A stretch of 23,456 nucleotides of DNA from an uncultured Prevotellaceae bacterium (GTDB taxonomy: Bacteria; Bacteroidota; Bacteroidia; Bacteroidales; Bacteroidaceae). The stretch is taken from the NCBI GenBank assembly GCA_946539475.1, contig CAMNHM010000025.1:1-23456 (forward strand). The letters are read 5' to 3'. Of the stretch, positions 8,116 to 15,470 are shown piece by piece (within the stretch, counting starts at the first letter, position 1; each line of letters starts with the position of its first letter). The position numbers and the translations under genes are program-made. The notes under the pieces are model-generated. The model ran no database searches. It saw only the letters and a program-made list of their open reading frames with translations, and had not been told where the DNA came from.

Positions 8116-9180
8116 TTACCTGCTGGCTGTGTCAAGCAGCTTGCGGTAGAGCGCGATGTACTGCTGGGCGTAGCGCTGGTAAGAAAAGCCTTTGGAGTAG
8201 GCCTGGGCGGCGAGGGCTTCAGGAGACGTTTTGTGCCAGCACTCTACTGCCTTGGCGACAGTGGCGGCCATCGCCTCGGGAGAGTAGCTGTCGAAATAGG
8301 TGGCGTGCACGGAGCATACCTCGGGCAGGCTGCTGAAGCGTGAGGCGACCACCTTGCAGCCAAAGCGCATCGCCTCGAGGACGGGGATGCCAAAGCCCTC
8401 CAGGCGGCTAGGGAACAGAAATGCCTGGGCATGGGCGTAGAGCCATCGCTTCTCCGCATCGCTGATCTTTCCGCTGAGGACGACGCGTCCCTCGCCCTGC
8501 TCGTCGATCAGCTTTCTGAGTTGTTGGGCGAAGGCAAAATGGTCGTCGCCGCAGATGTAGAGGCGGTGGTTGGGGAAGTGGTGCATCATAGGCACGAGCG
8601 TCTGGAAGTTCTTCTTCTCGCGAATCTGCCCGATGGTGAAAAAGAACTGTTCGTCGTCGCTGCCGATGAATGACGGTCGCTGCTGTGGCTCGTCGTCGTG
8701 GTCGGCAATGCCGTTGTAGATGACGTCGAGGGGCTTCTCTCCCAGACGATAGTGCTGCAGGATGTCGTCCTTGACATACTGTGAGATGCAGGTCAGGTGG
8801 TCGCTGCAACGCATGCGATACCACAGTTGGACGATATGTCGCAGGCGGTGGAGGCCTCGTTTCTCATGCAGGAAATTGAGGTCGTGGACGGTGAGCAGCT
8901 GTATGGTACTCCTGTCGCCGCTCCTGAGGTGAAACTGCTGGTCGGTGGCGTGCCAGAGGTCGATGTGCTTGCCGAGGCAGCGAAGGTCGTCGCGCTTGTG
9001 GCTGCGTCGGATGTAGGTGATGTGGCTGCCAAGAGAGCCCACGAGATGGTCGGGTACGATAAAGATACGATGGATGTCCGGCAGGTCGGCGGCTGCCAGC
9101 AGCGGTGCGTAGTTGCGGGCTATCTCGCCAAACCCGTTAAGGTCGGCCAGGTGTGAGAAATCGACGACGATGTTATGCAT
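8116..9180 (-). CDS. GT4 family glycosyltransferase
   Basis: Predicted GT-B retaining glycosyltransferase that adds a sugar from a nucleotide-sugar donor to a surface glycan or its lipid-linked precursor. The 354-residue product has a Rossmann-like N half (LLTVHDLNFLHEKRG near 95-109, a site typical of GT4) and a C half with FFTIGQIREKKN (180-191) and the E-x7-E motif FPSRLEGFGIPVLEAM (Glu261 and Glu269). There is no signal peptide or membrane segment. Its ATG overlaps the stop of the LicD gene by 8 bp (atgcataa), so it is the last gene of the aminotransferase-nucleotidyltransferase-LicD-GT4 operon. The sugar and acceptor cannot be read from the sequence. Confidence 0.92.
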   Translation of the reverse strand: MHNIVVDFSHLADLNGFGEIARNYAPLLAAADLPDIHRIFIVPDHLVGSLGSHITYIRRSHKRDDLRCLGKHIDLWHATDQQFHLRSGDRSTIQLLTVHDLNFLHEKRGLHRLRHIVQLWYRMRCSDHLTCISQYVKDDILQHYRLGEKPLDVIYNGIADHDDEPQQRPSFIGSDDEQFFFTIGQIREKKNFQTLVPMMHHFPNHRLYICGDDHFAFAQQLRKLIDEQGEGRVVLSGKISDAEKRWLYAHAQAFLFPSRLEGFGIPVLEAMRFGCKVVASRFSSLPEVCSVHATYFDSYSPEAMAATVAKAVECWHKTSPEALAAQAYSKGFSYQRYAQQYIALYRKLLDTASR

Positions 9181-9982
9181 GCTCGCGGTAGGGTTGGTCG
9201 AGGTCCAGTACGTGGAAGTTATGCTGCCGCTGATGGTCGCCGTCGGGGATCGTCATGTAGTCGCCGTATTTGCGGCTGAGGTAGGCGTCATAGTGCTCCA
9301 CGCCCATGACCTGATGATGCTCAAATTCATAGGGCGTGGGTTGTCCGATGAGTTTCTTGTTGATGATACCGCGAAGACCATCGTCGTAGTCGGCCACGTG
9401 GGAGCTTGCGTCGTAGTCGTACTTCAGGAGCAGCCGGCGTATGTGCTGTTGGACGCTATGCATGGTGTAGAGGCGGCGGCATAGCAGGGGGACCCACGAC
9501 GAGGGTCCGTGTCCGTGCTTGTAAGGGTCGCGGTGGATGAGGTAGAGCACGCGCTTCCAATACTCGTAGGAAGCGAAGTGGAGCCGTCGCTGGAGCGACG
9601 ACTGTGGCACGCCGTCGATGGGGAACACGTCGATGTAGATGCCTCCCAGGTATCTCAGGTGCGTACGCTCGATGAGTGTCGTGGAGGCATCCTGAATCTT
9701 CCCGAAGGGTAGGGGATAGAGGGCATCGCGCTCTGCACATACCATCTCGAAGGGCTCCGGCAGCCACTCTGCAGCGTGCTCTACGAGCAGCTCATAATCG
9801 GGTCGGGGCATGGCGATGTCGATATCGTCGTCCCAGGGTATGAACCCTCGGTGGCGTACTGCTCCGAGCATCGTGCCAGCCCAGACGTAGTAGCGTAGCT
9901 GCCGCTCCTGACAGACATCGTGGACGGCCAGGAGTATGCGCAGTATGCGCTGGTGGAGCAGGTCTACATCGTAGCTGGCCAT
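9173..9982 (-). CDS. LicD family phosphotransferase
   Basis: LicD-type enzymes move a phospho-group such as phosphocholine from a CDP-linked donor to a cell-surface glycan. The 269-residue protein has the family signature YYVWAGTMLGAVRHRGFIPW followed by DDDIDIAMPR (residues 51-60), the metal-binding acidic cluster of this nucleotidyltransferase-fold family. Length is normal. It overlaps the nucleotidyltransferase gene by 19 bp upstream and the GT4 gene by 8 bp downstream, so it is translationally linked to both. The neighbouring LicC-like cytidylyltransferase would supply its activated donor. The transferred group is unknown; choline is not indicated because no choline kinase or transporter is present in the window. 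Confidence 0.9.
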   Translation of the reverse strand: MASYDVDLLHQRILRILLAVHDVCQERQLRYYVWAGTMLGAVRHRGFIPWDDDIDIAMPRPDYELLVEHAAEWLPEPFEMVCAERDALYPLPFGKIQDASTTLIERTHLRYLGGIYIDVFPIDGVPQSSLQRRLHFASYEYWKRVLYLIHRDPYKHGHGPSSWVPLLCRRLYTMHSVQQHIRRLLLKYDYDASSHVADYDDGLRGIINKKLIGQPTPYEFEHHQVMGVEHYDAYLSRKYGDYMTIPDGDHQRQHNFHVLDLDQPYREHA

Positions 9983-10698
9983 AGCTTTTGTGCACGATAG
10001 TAGTCGTCGGGGGTGTCGAGCTCGTAGCTGAAGAGGTCGCTGGTGTCGACGACGGTGAAGGTGTGTCCCTGGGGTATGAGGCGCTCGAAGGCCCGTTCGT
10101 AGAAGATGTCGACAAGTCCTTCGACGAGGATCATCCGGTCGAGCTCGCGCGAAAGTGCCTGGCTATAGTCGGCGGTAAACTTCTCAATGCCTACACTCTC
10201 GCCGACAGCATCGGCAGGGCTGCAGGTCTTGCTGATCTCAGTGATGCGCATATCGTCGTCGACCACGATCTTCATCTCCTCCTCACCCAGCTCATGACGG
10301 CAGAGGGCCAGTGCAGACCCCTCCTGTCGAGCCACGCGTACGACGGCGGCAGGGTCGCAAAGGATGTCGCTGTCCATCAGCAGGAATGGTCGTCCGCCCA
10401 CCTCGTGCATTGCCATCCAGAGTGAGTAGATGTTGTTGTTGTGCTCGTAGAGAACGTTGTGGAAGAAGTTGACGGGCACCTGCAGCTGCAGCTCGGCGAC
10501 GTGTGCCTGCAGCATCTCGTGGCGATAGCCAGTGACGATGAGCAGGTCTGTCACGCCAGCCTCGAGCATGGCGTCGATGGTGCGCTGCAGGAGTGTCTTC
10601 CCTCCCACCTCGAGCAGGCATTTCGGACGCTCGTCGGTCAGCGGGCGCAGGCGGCGTGCCATCCCCGCAGCTAGGATCACACCAGTCATCCTGTTCAT
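9964..10698 (-). CDS. LicC-like sugar-phosphate / phospho-alcohol nucleotidyltransferase
   Basis: Predicted to join an NTP, probably CTP, to a small phosphate ester and give a nucleotide-activated donor. The 244-residue protein starts with the NTP_transferase motif GVILAAGMARRLRPLTDERP (residues 6-25, with Lys26 next) and has a metal-site DSD at 109-111. The segment HNNNIYSLWMA (86-96) resembles the YNNFYSL stretch of LicC phosphocholine cytidylyltransferases, which is why a phospho-alcohol substrate is favoured over a hexose phosphate. It overlaps the upstream aminotransferase by 4 bp (ATGA) and the downstream licD-like gene by 19 bp. A second ATG three codons in (MTGVILAAG) is an equally plausible start. 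The substrate is inferred from context only. Confidence 0.85.
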   Translation of the reverse strand: MNRMTGVILAAGMARRLRPLTDERPKCLLEVGGKTLLQRTIDAMLEAGVTDLLIVTGYRHEMLQAHVAELQLQVPVNFFHNVLYEHNNNIYSLWMAMHEVGGRPFLLMDSDILCDPAAVVRVARQEGSALALCRHELGEEEMKIVVDDDMRITEISKTCSPADAVGESVGIEKFTADYSQALSRELDRMILVEGLVDIFYERAFERLIPQGHTFTVVDTSDLFSYELDTPDDYYRAQKLWPATM

Positions 10699-11750
10699 CG
10701 GGCCAGTCCGTTATAGACGCGGAGGATGGTATCGCAGACGGTCTTCGTTTGTTCCTTGCGTCCGAGGGTGATGCGCAGACACGACTCGAGGCCCTTGTCG
10801 GTCATGAACTTGATCTTGTAGTTCTGCTCGGCGAGAGCCTGCTGCAGGGCCTCCTTCATCTGGAAGGGATACTTGATGAGGATGAAGTTTGCCACCGACC
10901 GGTAGACCTTGAAGCCGGGCAGCTGTCCCAGTTCACGCTTGTAGAGCTGGCGTCCCCACTCCATGTCGTCGGCAACGTGGCGGTAGTGCTCATCGCTGTC
11001 GAGGGCTGCCAGTGCCACTGCCTCCGAGAAGCGGTTGTAGCCCAGGTATTTGTTGATATAGCTGACAAAGTGCTCGTGGCCTTGCCCGATAAATCCGAAG
11101 CCGCAGCGCAGGCCGGGTAGTCCGTAGAACTTCGACAGCGTACGCGAGATGATCAGGTTGCGATATTTGTTCACCAGCGGGGCGATATAGTCGGTGTCGC
11201 TGGTGATGAAGCTGGCGTAGGCCTCGTCGATAAGCACCATCGTGTCCTCGGGGATATGCTCCATGATGCGTGCCGTCTCTTCCGGCGAGAGGCTGTTGCC
11301 CGTGGGATTGTTGGGCGAGGCTAGCAGGAGCATGCGAGGGTGGATACGGTTGGTGTACTCTATCACCTCCTCAACGTCGTAGGCGAAGGTGTCCTCCTGT
11401 TCGTGCAGGGGGTACATCTCGAAGGTCCCTCGGCATTCGCTGGCCACGCGGTTGTAGTACCACCAGGAGAACTCGGGGATGAGAATCTTCTTGTTGTCAC
11501 CTTTCATCAGATAGTAGTGAACGGCATTCTTCAGGATGTCCTCCCCGCCGTAGCCTAGCAGCACCTGATTCTCGGGCACGCCGTAGATCTCGCTCAGACG
11601 TACGCTGACCACGCTCTTCTTGCCTTCGTCGTAGATACGTGTGTAGAAGCACAGTGTTTTCGGGTCGAAGTTGCGGATGGCCTCCACCACTTTCTCGCTA
11701 GGTTCGAAATTGAACTCGTTTCTGTCTAAATAATTCAATTCTTTTTGCAT
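10695..11750 (-). CDS. HisC-like PLP-dependent aminotransferase (or decarboxylase)
   Basis: Fold-type I PLP enzyme, 351 residues, of the histidinol-phosphate aminotransferase/CobD group. Visible sites are ASPNNPTGN (144-152, Asn148), the PLP-ring aspartate in LIDEAYASF (Asp175), and the Schiff-base lysine Lys207 in SRTLSKFYGLPGLRCGFGF. The N terminus LDRNEFNFEPSEKVVEAI is a usual HisC-type start. It is the first gene of an operon with a LicC-like nucleotidyltransferase, LicD and GT4. There are no other his genes nearby, so a role in histidine synthesis is unlikely, and making or modifying a phosphorylated amino alcohol for the next enzyme is the better guess. CobD, a HisC relative, decarboxylates threonine phosphate to aminopropanol phosphate and gives a precedent. 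The specific reaction is unproven. Confidence 0.85.
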   Translation of the reverse strand: MQKELNYLDRNEFNFEPSEKVVEAIRNFDPKTLCFYTRIYDEGKKSVVSVRLSEIYGVPENQVLLGYGGEDILKNAVHYYLMKGDNKKILIPEFSWWYYNRVASECRGTFEMYPLHEQEDTFAYDVEEVIEYTNRIHPRMLLLASPNNPTGNSLSPEETARIMEHIPEDTMVLIDEAYASFITSDTDYIAPLVNKYRNLIISRTLSKFYGLPGLRCGFGFIGQGHEHFVSYINKYLGYNRFSEAVALAALDSDEHYRHVADDMEWGRQLYKRELGQLPGFKVYRSVANFILIKYPFQMKEALQQALAEQNYKIKFMTDKGLESCLRITLGRKEQTKTVCDTILRVYNGLAR

Positions 11751-11770
11751 GTTTTTTCTCTTTACGGCTG

Positions 11771-11778
11771 CAAAGGTA
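11771..11778 (-). promoter_or_regulatory. -7 element for the aminotransferase-LicD-GT4 operon
   Basis: A perfect TACCTTTG on the - strand, 20 nt before the aminotransferase start. No clear TTG at the -33 distance was seen. It is divergent to the promoter of the + strand glycosyltransferase 64 bp away. Confidence 0.65.
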
Positions 11779-11842
11779 CAAAATATTTATGAATAATAGA
11801 TTGAAAACTCATGTTTTCTTTTCGTTTTTCTCACTTATTTCG

Positions 11843-11850
11843 TAACTTTG
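11843..11850 (+). promoter_or_regulatory. -7 element for the + strand GT4 operon
   Basis: A perfect TAACTTTG, only 9 nt before the ATG at 11860, so the transcript would be leaderless or nearly so. The -33 region is T-rich without a clear TTG. Confidence 0.6.
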
Positions 11851-11859
11851 CACCCAATT

Positions 11860-12999
11860 ATGACACAACGTGCAATCATTGGTTACGACGCTAAGCGAAT
11901 CGTGCGCAACGGGACCGGGTTGGGCAACTACGGTAGGACGCTGGTCAACGAGCTGTCGGCGCTCGACGAGTTCGACTTGCGTCTCTATGCCCCCGACGAT
12001 GGCGTGACACAGTTGCGCTCACAGGTCGTGGGGCGTCCGAATGTCGCCTTCTGCTATCCCCGCCATACCCATACGTCGCTGGGCAAGGCCCTGTGGCGCT
12101 CGGGCGGTATGGTGAAACAGCTGGTGAAGGATGGCGTGCAGCTCTATCACGGACTGTCTGGCGAGTTGCCTAAAGGCATTGCCGAGAGTGGTGTGCGTAC
12201 GGTGGTGACAATCCACGACCTGATTTTCTTGCGCCATCCGGAGTATTATAATAAGGTGGACGTGAAGCTCTACACCCGGAAGTTCCTTCAGACGCTGCAC
12301 GAAGCCGACCGTATCATAGCCATTAGCGAGTGTACGCGTCGCGACATCAGCGAACTGGGAGGCATCGACAAGAGTCGCATCGATGTCGTCTACCAAAGTT
12401 GCGCTCCCCGCTTTACGGGGGGGGATCCTGAGCCGGCTAAGATGTGGCAGGTGCGCGAGAAGTACGTGCTCCCCGACCGCTATGTGCTTAGCGTAGGCTC
12501 CATCGAGGAGCGCAAGAACGTGCTGCTGGCGGTGAAGGCTCTGCATTATTTGCCCGACGACGTGTCGCTGGTAGTGGTGGGCCGGCAGACGCCTTACAGC
12601 GACCTGGTGCACGAATACATCCTGGAACATCGCATGCACAGTCGTGTGCAGATGCTGCACAACGTGCCCGACGACGACCTGCCGGCGCTCTACCGCATGG
12701 CCGACTGCTTCGTCTATCCCTCGCGTTATGAGGGCTTTGGCATACCTATCATCGAAGCTGTCAGCCAGTATCTGCCGGTAGTAGCCTGCACAGGCTCATG
12801 CCTGGAGGAGGCGGGAGGGCCCGACAGCCTCTATGTCGATCCCGACGATGAGCAGGCGATGGCCAACGCCATCAGCCGTGTGCTCTACGGCTCTCCGGAG
12901 CGGGCGTCGCGTATCGAGCGCAGCCGCGAATATGTCAGGCGTTTCGAGGGCAACAATGCTGCCCGCCGCATCGCAGATATCTATCAACAAATGTTTTGA
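11860..12999 (+). CDS. GT4 family glycosyltransferase
   Basis: Predicted GT-B retaining glycosyltransferase for surface polysaccharide or lipopolysaccharide synthesis, 379 residues. The N terminus IIGYDAKRIVRNGTGLGNYG contains the glycine-rich donor/acceptor loop typical of mannosyltransferase-type GT4 enzymes. VVTIHDLIFLRHPEYY lies at 115-130, SVGSIEERKNV at 211-221, and the E-x7-E motif YPSRYEGFGIPIIEA at 286-300 (Glu291 and Glu299). I chose the ATG at 11860 over the in-frame TTG at 11848 because the TTG overlaps the -7 box and the family start is right before IIGYDAKR. It is the first gene of a short operon with the 55-residue protein (4-nt gap) and the outer-membrane barrel, and it is divergent from the LicD operon, which may serve the same glycan. 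Confidence 0.92.
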   Translation: MTQRAIIGYDAKRIVRNGTGLGNYGRTLVNELSALDEFDLRLYAPDDGVTQLRSQVVGRPNVAFCYPRHTHTSLGKALWRSGGMVKQLVKDGVQLYHGLSGELPKGIAESGVRTVVTIHDLIFLRHPEYYNKVDVKLYTRKFLQTLHEADRIIAISECTRRDISELGGIDKSRIDVVYQSCAPRFTGGDPEPAKMWQVREKYVLPDRYVLSVGSIEERKNVLLAVKALHYLPDDVSLVVVGRQTPYSDLVHEYILEHRMHSRVQMLHNVPDDDLPALYRMADCFVYPSRYEGFGIPIIEAVSQYLPVVACTGSCLEEAGGPDSLYVDPDDEQAMANAISRVLYGSPERASRIERSREYVRRFEGNNAARRIADIYQQMF

Positions 13000-13003
13000 C
13001 ACT

Positions 13004-13171
13004 ATGGAAAAGAAACTGAAGAAGCTGCTCGAGGCCGTGGAGCACGAGGTGCTCAAGAAGCCCAACAGGAAGACCCTCGACCGCCTGTCGCTGTTGGCGG
13101 GATTCCAGGATTGGGATGCGTTCCAGAATTCTTTCAAGGGCGACCCTGACTCAGACACTCCACCAACTTGA
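13004..13171 (+). CDS. Small conserved-looking protein, 55 residues
   Basis: The ATG at 13004 lies 4 nt after the GT4 stop, and the stop is 6 nt before the next gene, so this small frame fills the operon gap exactly. The product starts MEKKLKKLLEAVEHEVLKK and continues with NRKTLDRLSLLAGFQDWDAF, then a short acidic tail (GDPDSDTPPT). It is likely two helices: the first amphipathic and charged, the second hydrophobic, with no signal peptide, membrane segment or cysteine. I do not recognise a named family. It resembles small uncharacterised Bacteroidales proteins, but this is a memory-based impression. Its position suggests co-expression with surface-glycan functions; no function is assigned. 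Confidence 0.75.
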   Translation: MEKKLKKLLEAVEHEVLKKPNRKTLDRLSLLAGFQDWDAFQNSFKGDPDSDTPPT

Positions 13172-13177
13172 CACACT

Positions 13178-13885
13178 ATGATGACGATGAGACACCTGGC
13201 GGCAACAGCCGTCATCTGGGCGGTCGGCATGGCAGCACTCGCTCAACAGAAACTGGAGACCACCGTTGCGACGGATGTGGTGAGCCAGTATGTCTGGCGT
13301 GGACAGGACCTGGGCAGCCTCTCCGTCCAGCCTGTGCTCGGTATTGCCTACAAAGGGTTTGAACTGGCGGCATGTGGCAGCGTAGGCATCGCCGATACCG
13401 ACGATGACACGGAGATAGACATCACGGCATCATTTACAACGGGAGCCTGGAATTTTTGCATTACCGACTATTGGACAGACTTCTCCGAAGCGCGATATTT
13501 CCTCTACGACGCCCATCGTACCAACCACCTCTTCGAGGCTGGCGTGGGCTACGACTTCGGACTGTTCAACCTACAGTGGTACACCAATTTTGCAGGCAAC
13601 GACGGCGAGACAGCCAGCGGCCGGCGCGCTTATTCGTCGTATCTTGAAGCGAGCGCCCCCTTTCAGTTGGGAGGCTGCCAGTGGAAGGCTGTGGCAGGCG
13701 TCGTGCCCTTCGCCACAACCTACTACGAGACGAGTGGGCTGGCCGTCACCAACCTCTCGCTGACGGCAACTAAGGAGATTGCCCTTTCGCAGTCGTTCAG
13801 CCTGCCTGTCTTTGCACAGCTGACTGCCAATCCCTGTACGCAGCGGGCCTTTCTGGTCGTCGGCGTGACGCTGTCTGGCGATTAA
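13178..13885 (+). CDS. Small outer-membrane beta-barrel protein
   Basis: A 235-residue exported protein. The N terminus MMTMRHLAATAVIWAVGMAALAQQ is a Sec signal peptide with cleavage expected after ALA. The mature part consists of alternating polar and hydrophobic strands rich in Tyr, Phe and Trp. Near its start, DVVSQYVWRGQDLG resembles the Y-x-W-R-G motif of small putative porins (TorF/Gcw_chp-like, TIGR02001). It ends in a short strand, FLVVGVTLSGD, as barrels often do. It is the last gene of the GT4-small protein-barrel operon. Its stop codon shares its last base with the first unit of a 7-nt repeat array. Transported substrate, if any, is unknown. The ATG at 13178 is used; ATG codons at 13181 and 13187 are also possible. 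Confidence 0.8.
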   Translation: MMTMRHLAATAVIWAVGMAALAQQKLETTVATDVVSQYVWRGQDLGSLSVQPVLGIAYKGFELAACGSVGIADTDDDTEIDITASFTTGAWNFCITDYWTDFSEARYFLYDAHRTNHLFEAGVGYDFGLFNLQWYTNFAGNDGETASGRRAYSSYLEASAPFQLGGCQWKAVAGVVPFATTYYETSGLAVTNLSLTATKEIALSQSFSLPVFAQLTANPCTQRAFLVVGVTLSGD

Positions 13886-13919
13886 TAGTTTATAGTTCAT
13901 AGTTCATAGTTCATAGTTA
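13885..13919. repeat. Heptamer tandem repeat, ATAGTTC x5
   Basis: Five consecutive 7-nt units: ATAGTTT, three ATAGTTC, and ATAGTTA. The first base is the last base of the preceding gene's stop codon. Confidence 0.93.
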
Positions 13920-13951
13920 TTAGATGCTGGAGGCGATACTAGGCCTTATCA

Positions 13952-14035
13952 CTCTCATCTCTCATCTCTCATCTCTCAACTCTCAACTCTCAACCCTCAT
14001 CTCTCAACCCTCAACTCTCAACCCTCAACCCTAAA
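13952..14035. repeat. Heptamer tandem repeat, CTCTCAW x12
   Basis: Twelve 7-nt units with no gaps (84 bp). In order they are three CTCTCAT, three CTCTCAA, CCCTCAT, CTCTCAA, CCCTCAA, CTCTCAA, CCCTCAA and CCCTAAA. The array stops 3 nt before the ATG of the GH29 gene, so it forms the whole proximal leader. Between this array and the ATAGTTC array there are only 32 nt of non-repeated sequence (13920-13951), in which no TAnnTTTG promoter is seen. Confidence 0.93.
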
Positions 14036-14038
14036 ACA

Positions 14039-15403
14039 ATGCTAAAGAAAACCTTACTACTACTGACAATCCTTATGGCCGCGCCTGTCGCTGCCCAGCA
14101 AGACAACATCCACGACATGTCCGACGGCTACGAATGGCCGAAGGAACCGCTGGTCGTTGAAAACCTCAAGCAATGGCAAGACCTGAAATTCGGCGTCCTG
14201 CTGCACTGGGGCGTCTATGCCGTCCCCGGTATCGTAGAGTCGTGGAGCATCTGCGACGAGAACTGGATTACGCGCGACACGACGCGTACCTATCAGCAGT
14301 ATCTCGACTGGTATTGGGGCCTGGCCGACGAGTTTCGCCCCACGAAGTTCGATCCCTCGCAGTGGGCCGCTGCATGCCGCGATGCTGGCATGCGCTATGT
14401 GATCTTTACTACGAAGCATCACGACGGCTTCTGCATGTTCGACTCTCAGGAGACCGACTATACCATCGCCCGTCATGCCTTCCGTGACGATCCGCGACGC
14501 GACGTGCTACGCCATGTCTTCGACGCCTATCGCAACGAGGGCTTCACTATCGGTGCTTACTTCTCAAAGCCCGACTGGCACTCGCAGTACTATTGGTGGG
14601 ACGTCTATGCCAAGAAGGGCCGCAACGTCAATTATCCCATTGAGCAGTACCCCTGGCGATGGGAACAGTTCAAGCGGTTCACCCATCGACAGATAGAGGA
14701 GATCCTCACACGCTACGGGAAGGTCGATATCCTCTGGCTCGACGGAGGATGGGTGTGGCCCGGCCGCTATGGCCAGGATATCGACATGCCGAAGCTGGCA
14801 CGTATGGCACGTAGCCACCAGCCCGGACTGATGATCGTCGACCGCACCATCCGTGGCCCATACGAGAACTATCAGACTCCGGAGCGTGCCATCCCCGAGC
14901 AGCAGCTGCCACATCCCTGGGAGAGCTGCATCCCCCTGACCGACGACTGGGGCTATACACGCAATGCCCGTTACAAGACGGCACGGAAAGTCATTGCTAC
15001 GCTCATCGAGATCGTTGCCAAGGGCGGAAATCTCGTGTTGGGGGTCGGCCCAACGCCCGAAGGACTTATCAACGATGAGGCGACCCAGCGCCTGCACGAG
15101 ATAGGGCAGTGGCTCAAAGCCAACGGACAAGCCATCTATGGCACGACGATCACTCCCGACTACCATCAGGACAACGTGTGGTTCACCACTGCCAAGGACC
15201 AGTCGAAGACCTACGCCCTCTACTGCCTCGACGATGGGGAGTCGTTGCCGGAAACAGTCAGTTGGACAGGTCATCTGCCAAAGAAAGGTATCCGTCTGCT
15301 GAGCACTGGGAAACGCCTGAAATACACGCTCAATGGACAGCAGGTCAGCGTACGCCTGCCAGCCAATATGCCCCAACAGTCGCTGGCGTTGGAAATTTAT
15401 TAG
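14039..15403 (+). CDS. Secreted GH29 alpha-L-fucosidase
   Basis: Retaining glycoside hydrolase that would release alpha-L-fucose in the periplasm or outside the cell. The 454-residue product begins with a Sec signal peptide (MLKKTLLLLTILMAAPVAAQ). The GH29 barrel shows FGVLLHWGVYAVPG (51-64), the fucose-binding HHDGF (127-131), the nucleophile Asp235 in DILWLDGGWVWP, and NYQTPERAIPE with Glu282 as a candidate acid/base, by resemblance to other family members. NLVLGVGPTPEG at 331-342 is a typical end of the catalytic domain; a short beta domain follows. The 5' leader consists of 7-nt repeats and no promoter was recognised, so expression may depend on read-through from the barrel gene or on the repeats. 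It is not part of an apparent polysaccharide utilisation locus. Confidence 0.94.
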   Translation: MLKKTLLLLTILMAAPVAAQQDNIHDMSDGYEWPKEPLVVENLKQWQDLKFGVLLHWGVYAVPGIVESWSICDENWITRDTTRTYQQYLDWYWGLADEFRPTKFDPSQWAAACRDAGMRYVIFTTKHHDGFCMFDSQETDYTIARHAFRDDPRRDVLRHVFDAYRNEGFTIGAYFSKPDWHSQYYWWDVYAKKGRNVNYPIEQYPWRWEQFKRFTHRQIEEILTRYGKVDILWLDGGWVWPGRYGQDIDMPKLARMARSHQPGLMIVDRTIRGPYENYQTPERAIPEQQLPHPWESCIPLTDDWGYTRNARYKTARKVIATLIEIVAKGGNLVLGVGPTPEGLINDEATQRLHEIGQWLKANGQAIYGTTITPDYHQDNVWFTTAKDQSKTYALYCLDDGESLPETVSWTGHLPKKGIRLLSTGKRLKYTLNGQQVSVRLPANMPQQSLALEIY

Positions 15404-15411
15404 GAAAAAAG

Positions 15412-15442
15412 TTGCAGATTACGGAAAGTTTTCGTAACTTTG
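15412..15442 (+). promoter_or_regulatory. Promoter of the RNase R gene
   Basis: TTG at 15412-15414, 20-nt spacer, TAACTTTG at 15435-15442; the ATG follows after 28 nt. It begins 8 nt after the GH29 stop. Confidence 0.8.
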
Positions 15443-15470
15443 CCTCCATAACCGTAAAACAACATTGACT

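Noticed and set aside
10695..11750. Calling the PLP enzyme hisC.
   Set aside because: It has the HisC-type fold, but no other histidine genes are near and it is locked into an operon with LicC- and LicD-like genes; a general name is safer.
11848..11859. An upstream TTG start for the + strand GT4 gene.
   Set aside because: The TTG is part of the TAACTTTG -7 box, so it would not be in the transcript.
12019..12660. A 213-codon open frame on - inside the GT4 gene.
   Set aside because: Antisense shadow with no promoter and no family resemblance.
13952..14035. The repeat array considered as a CRISPR or a telomere-like sequence (the last unit is CCCTAAA).
   Set aside because: Units are 7 nt with no spacers, so it is not a CRISPR. 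Only one unit reads CCCTAAA, and it is simply a variant of the CTCTCAA series in a bacterial setting.
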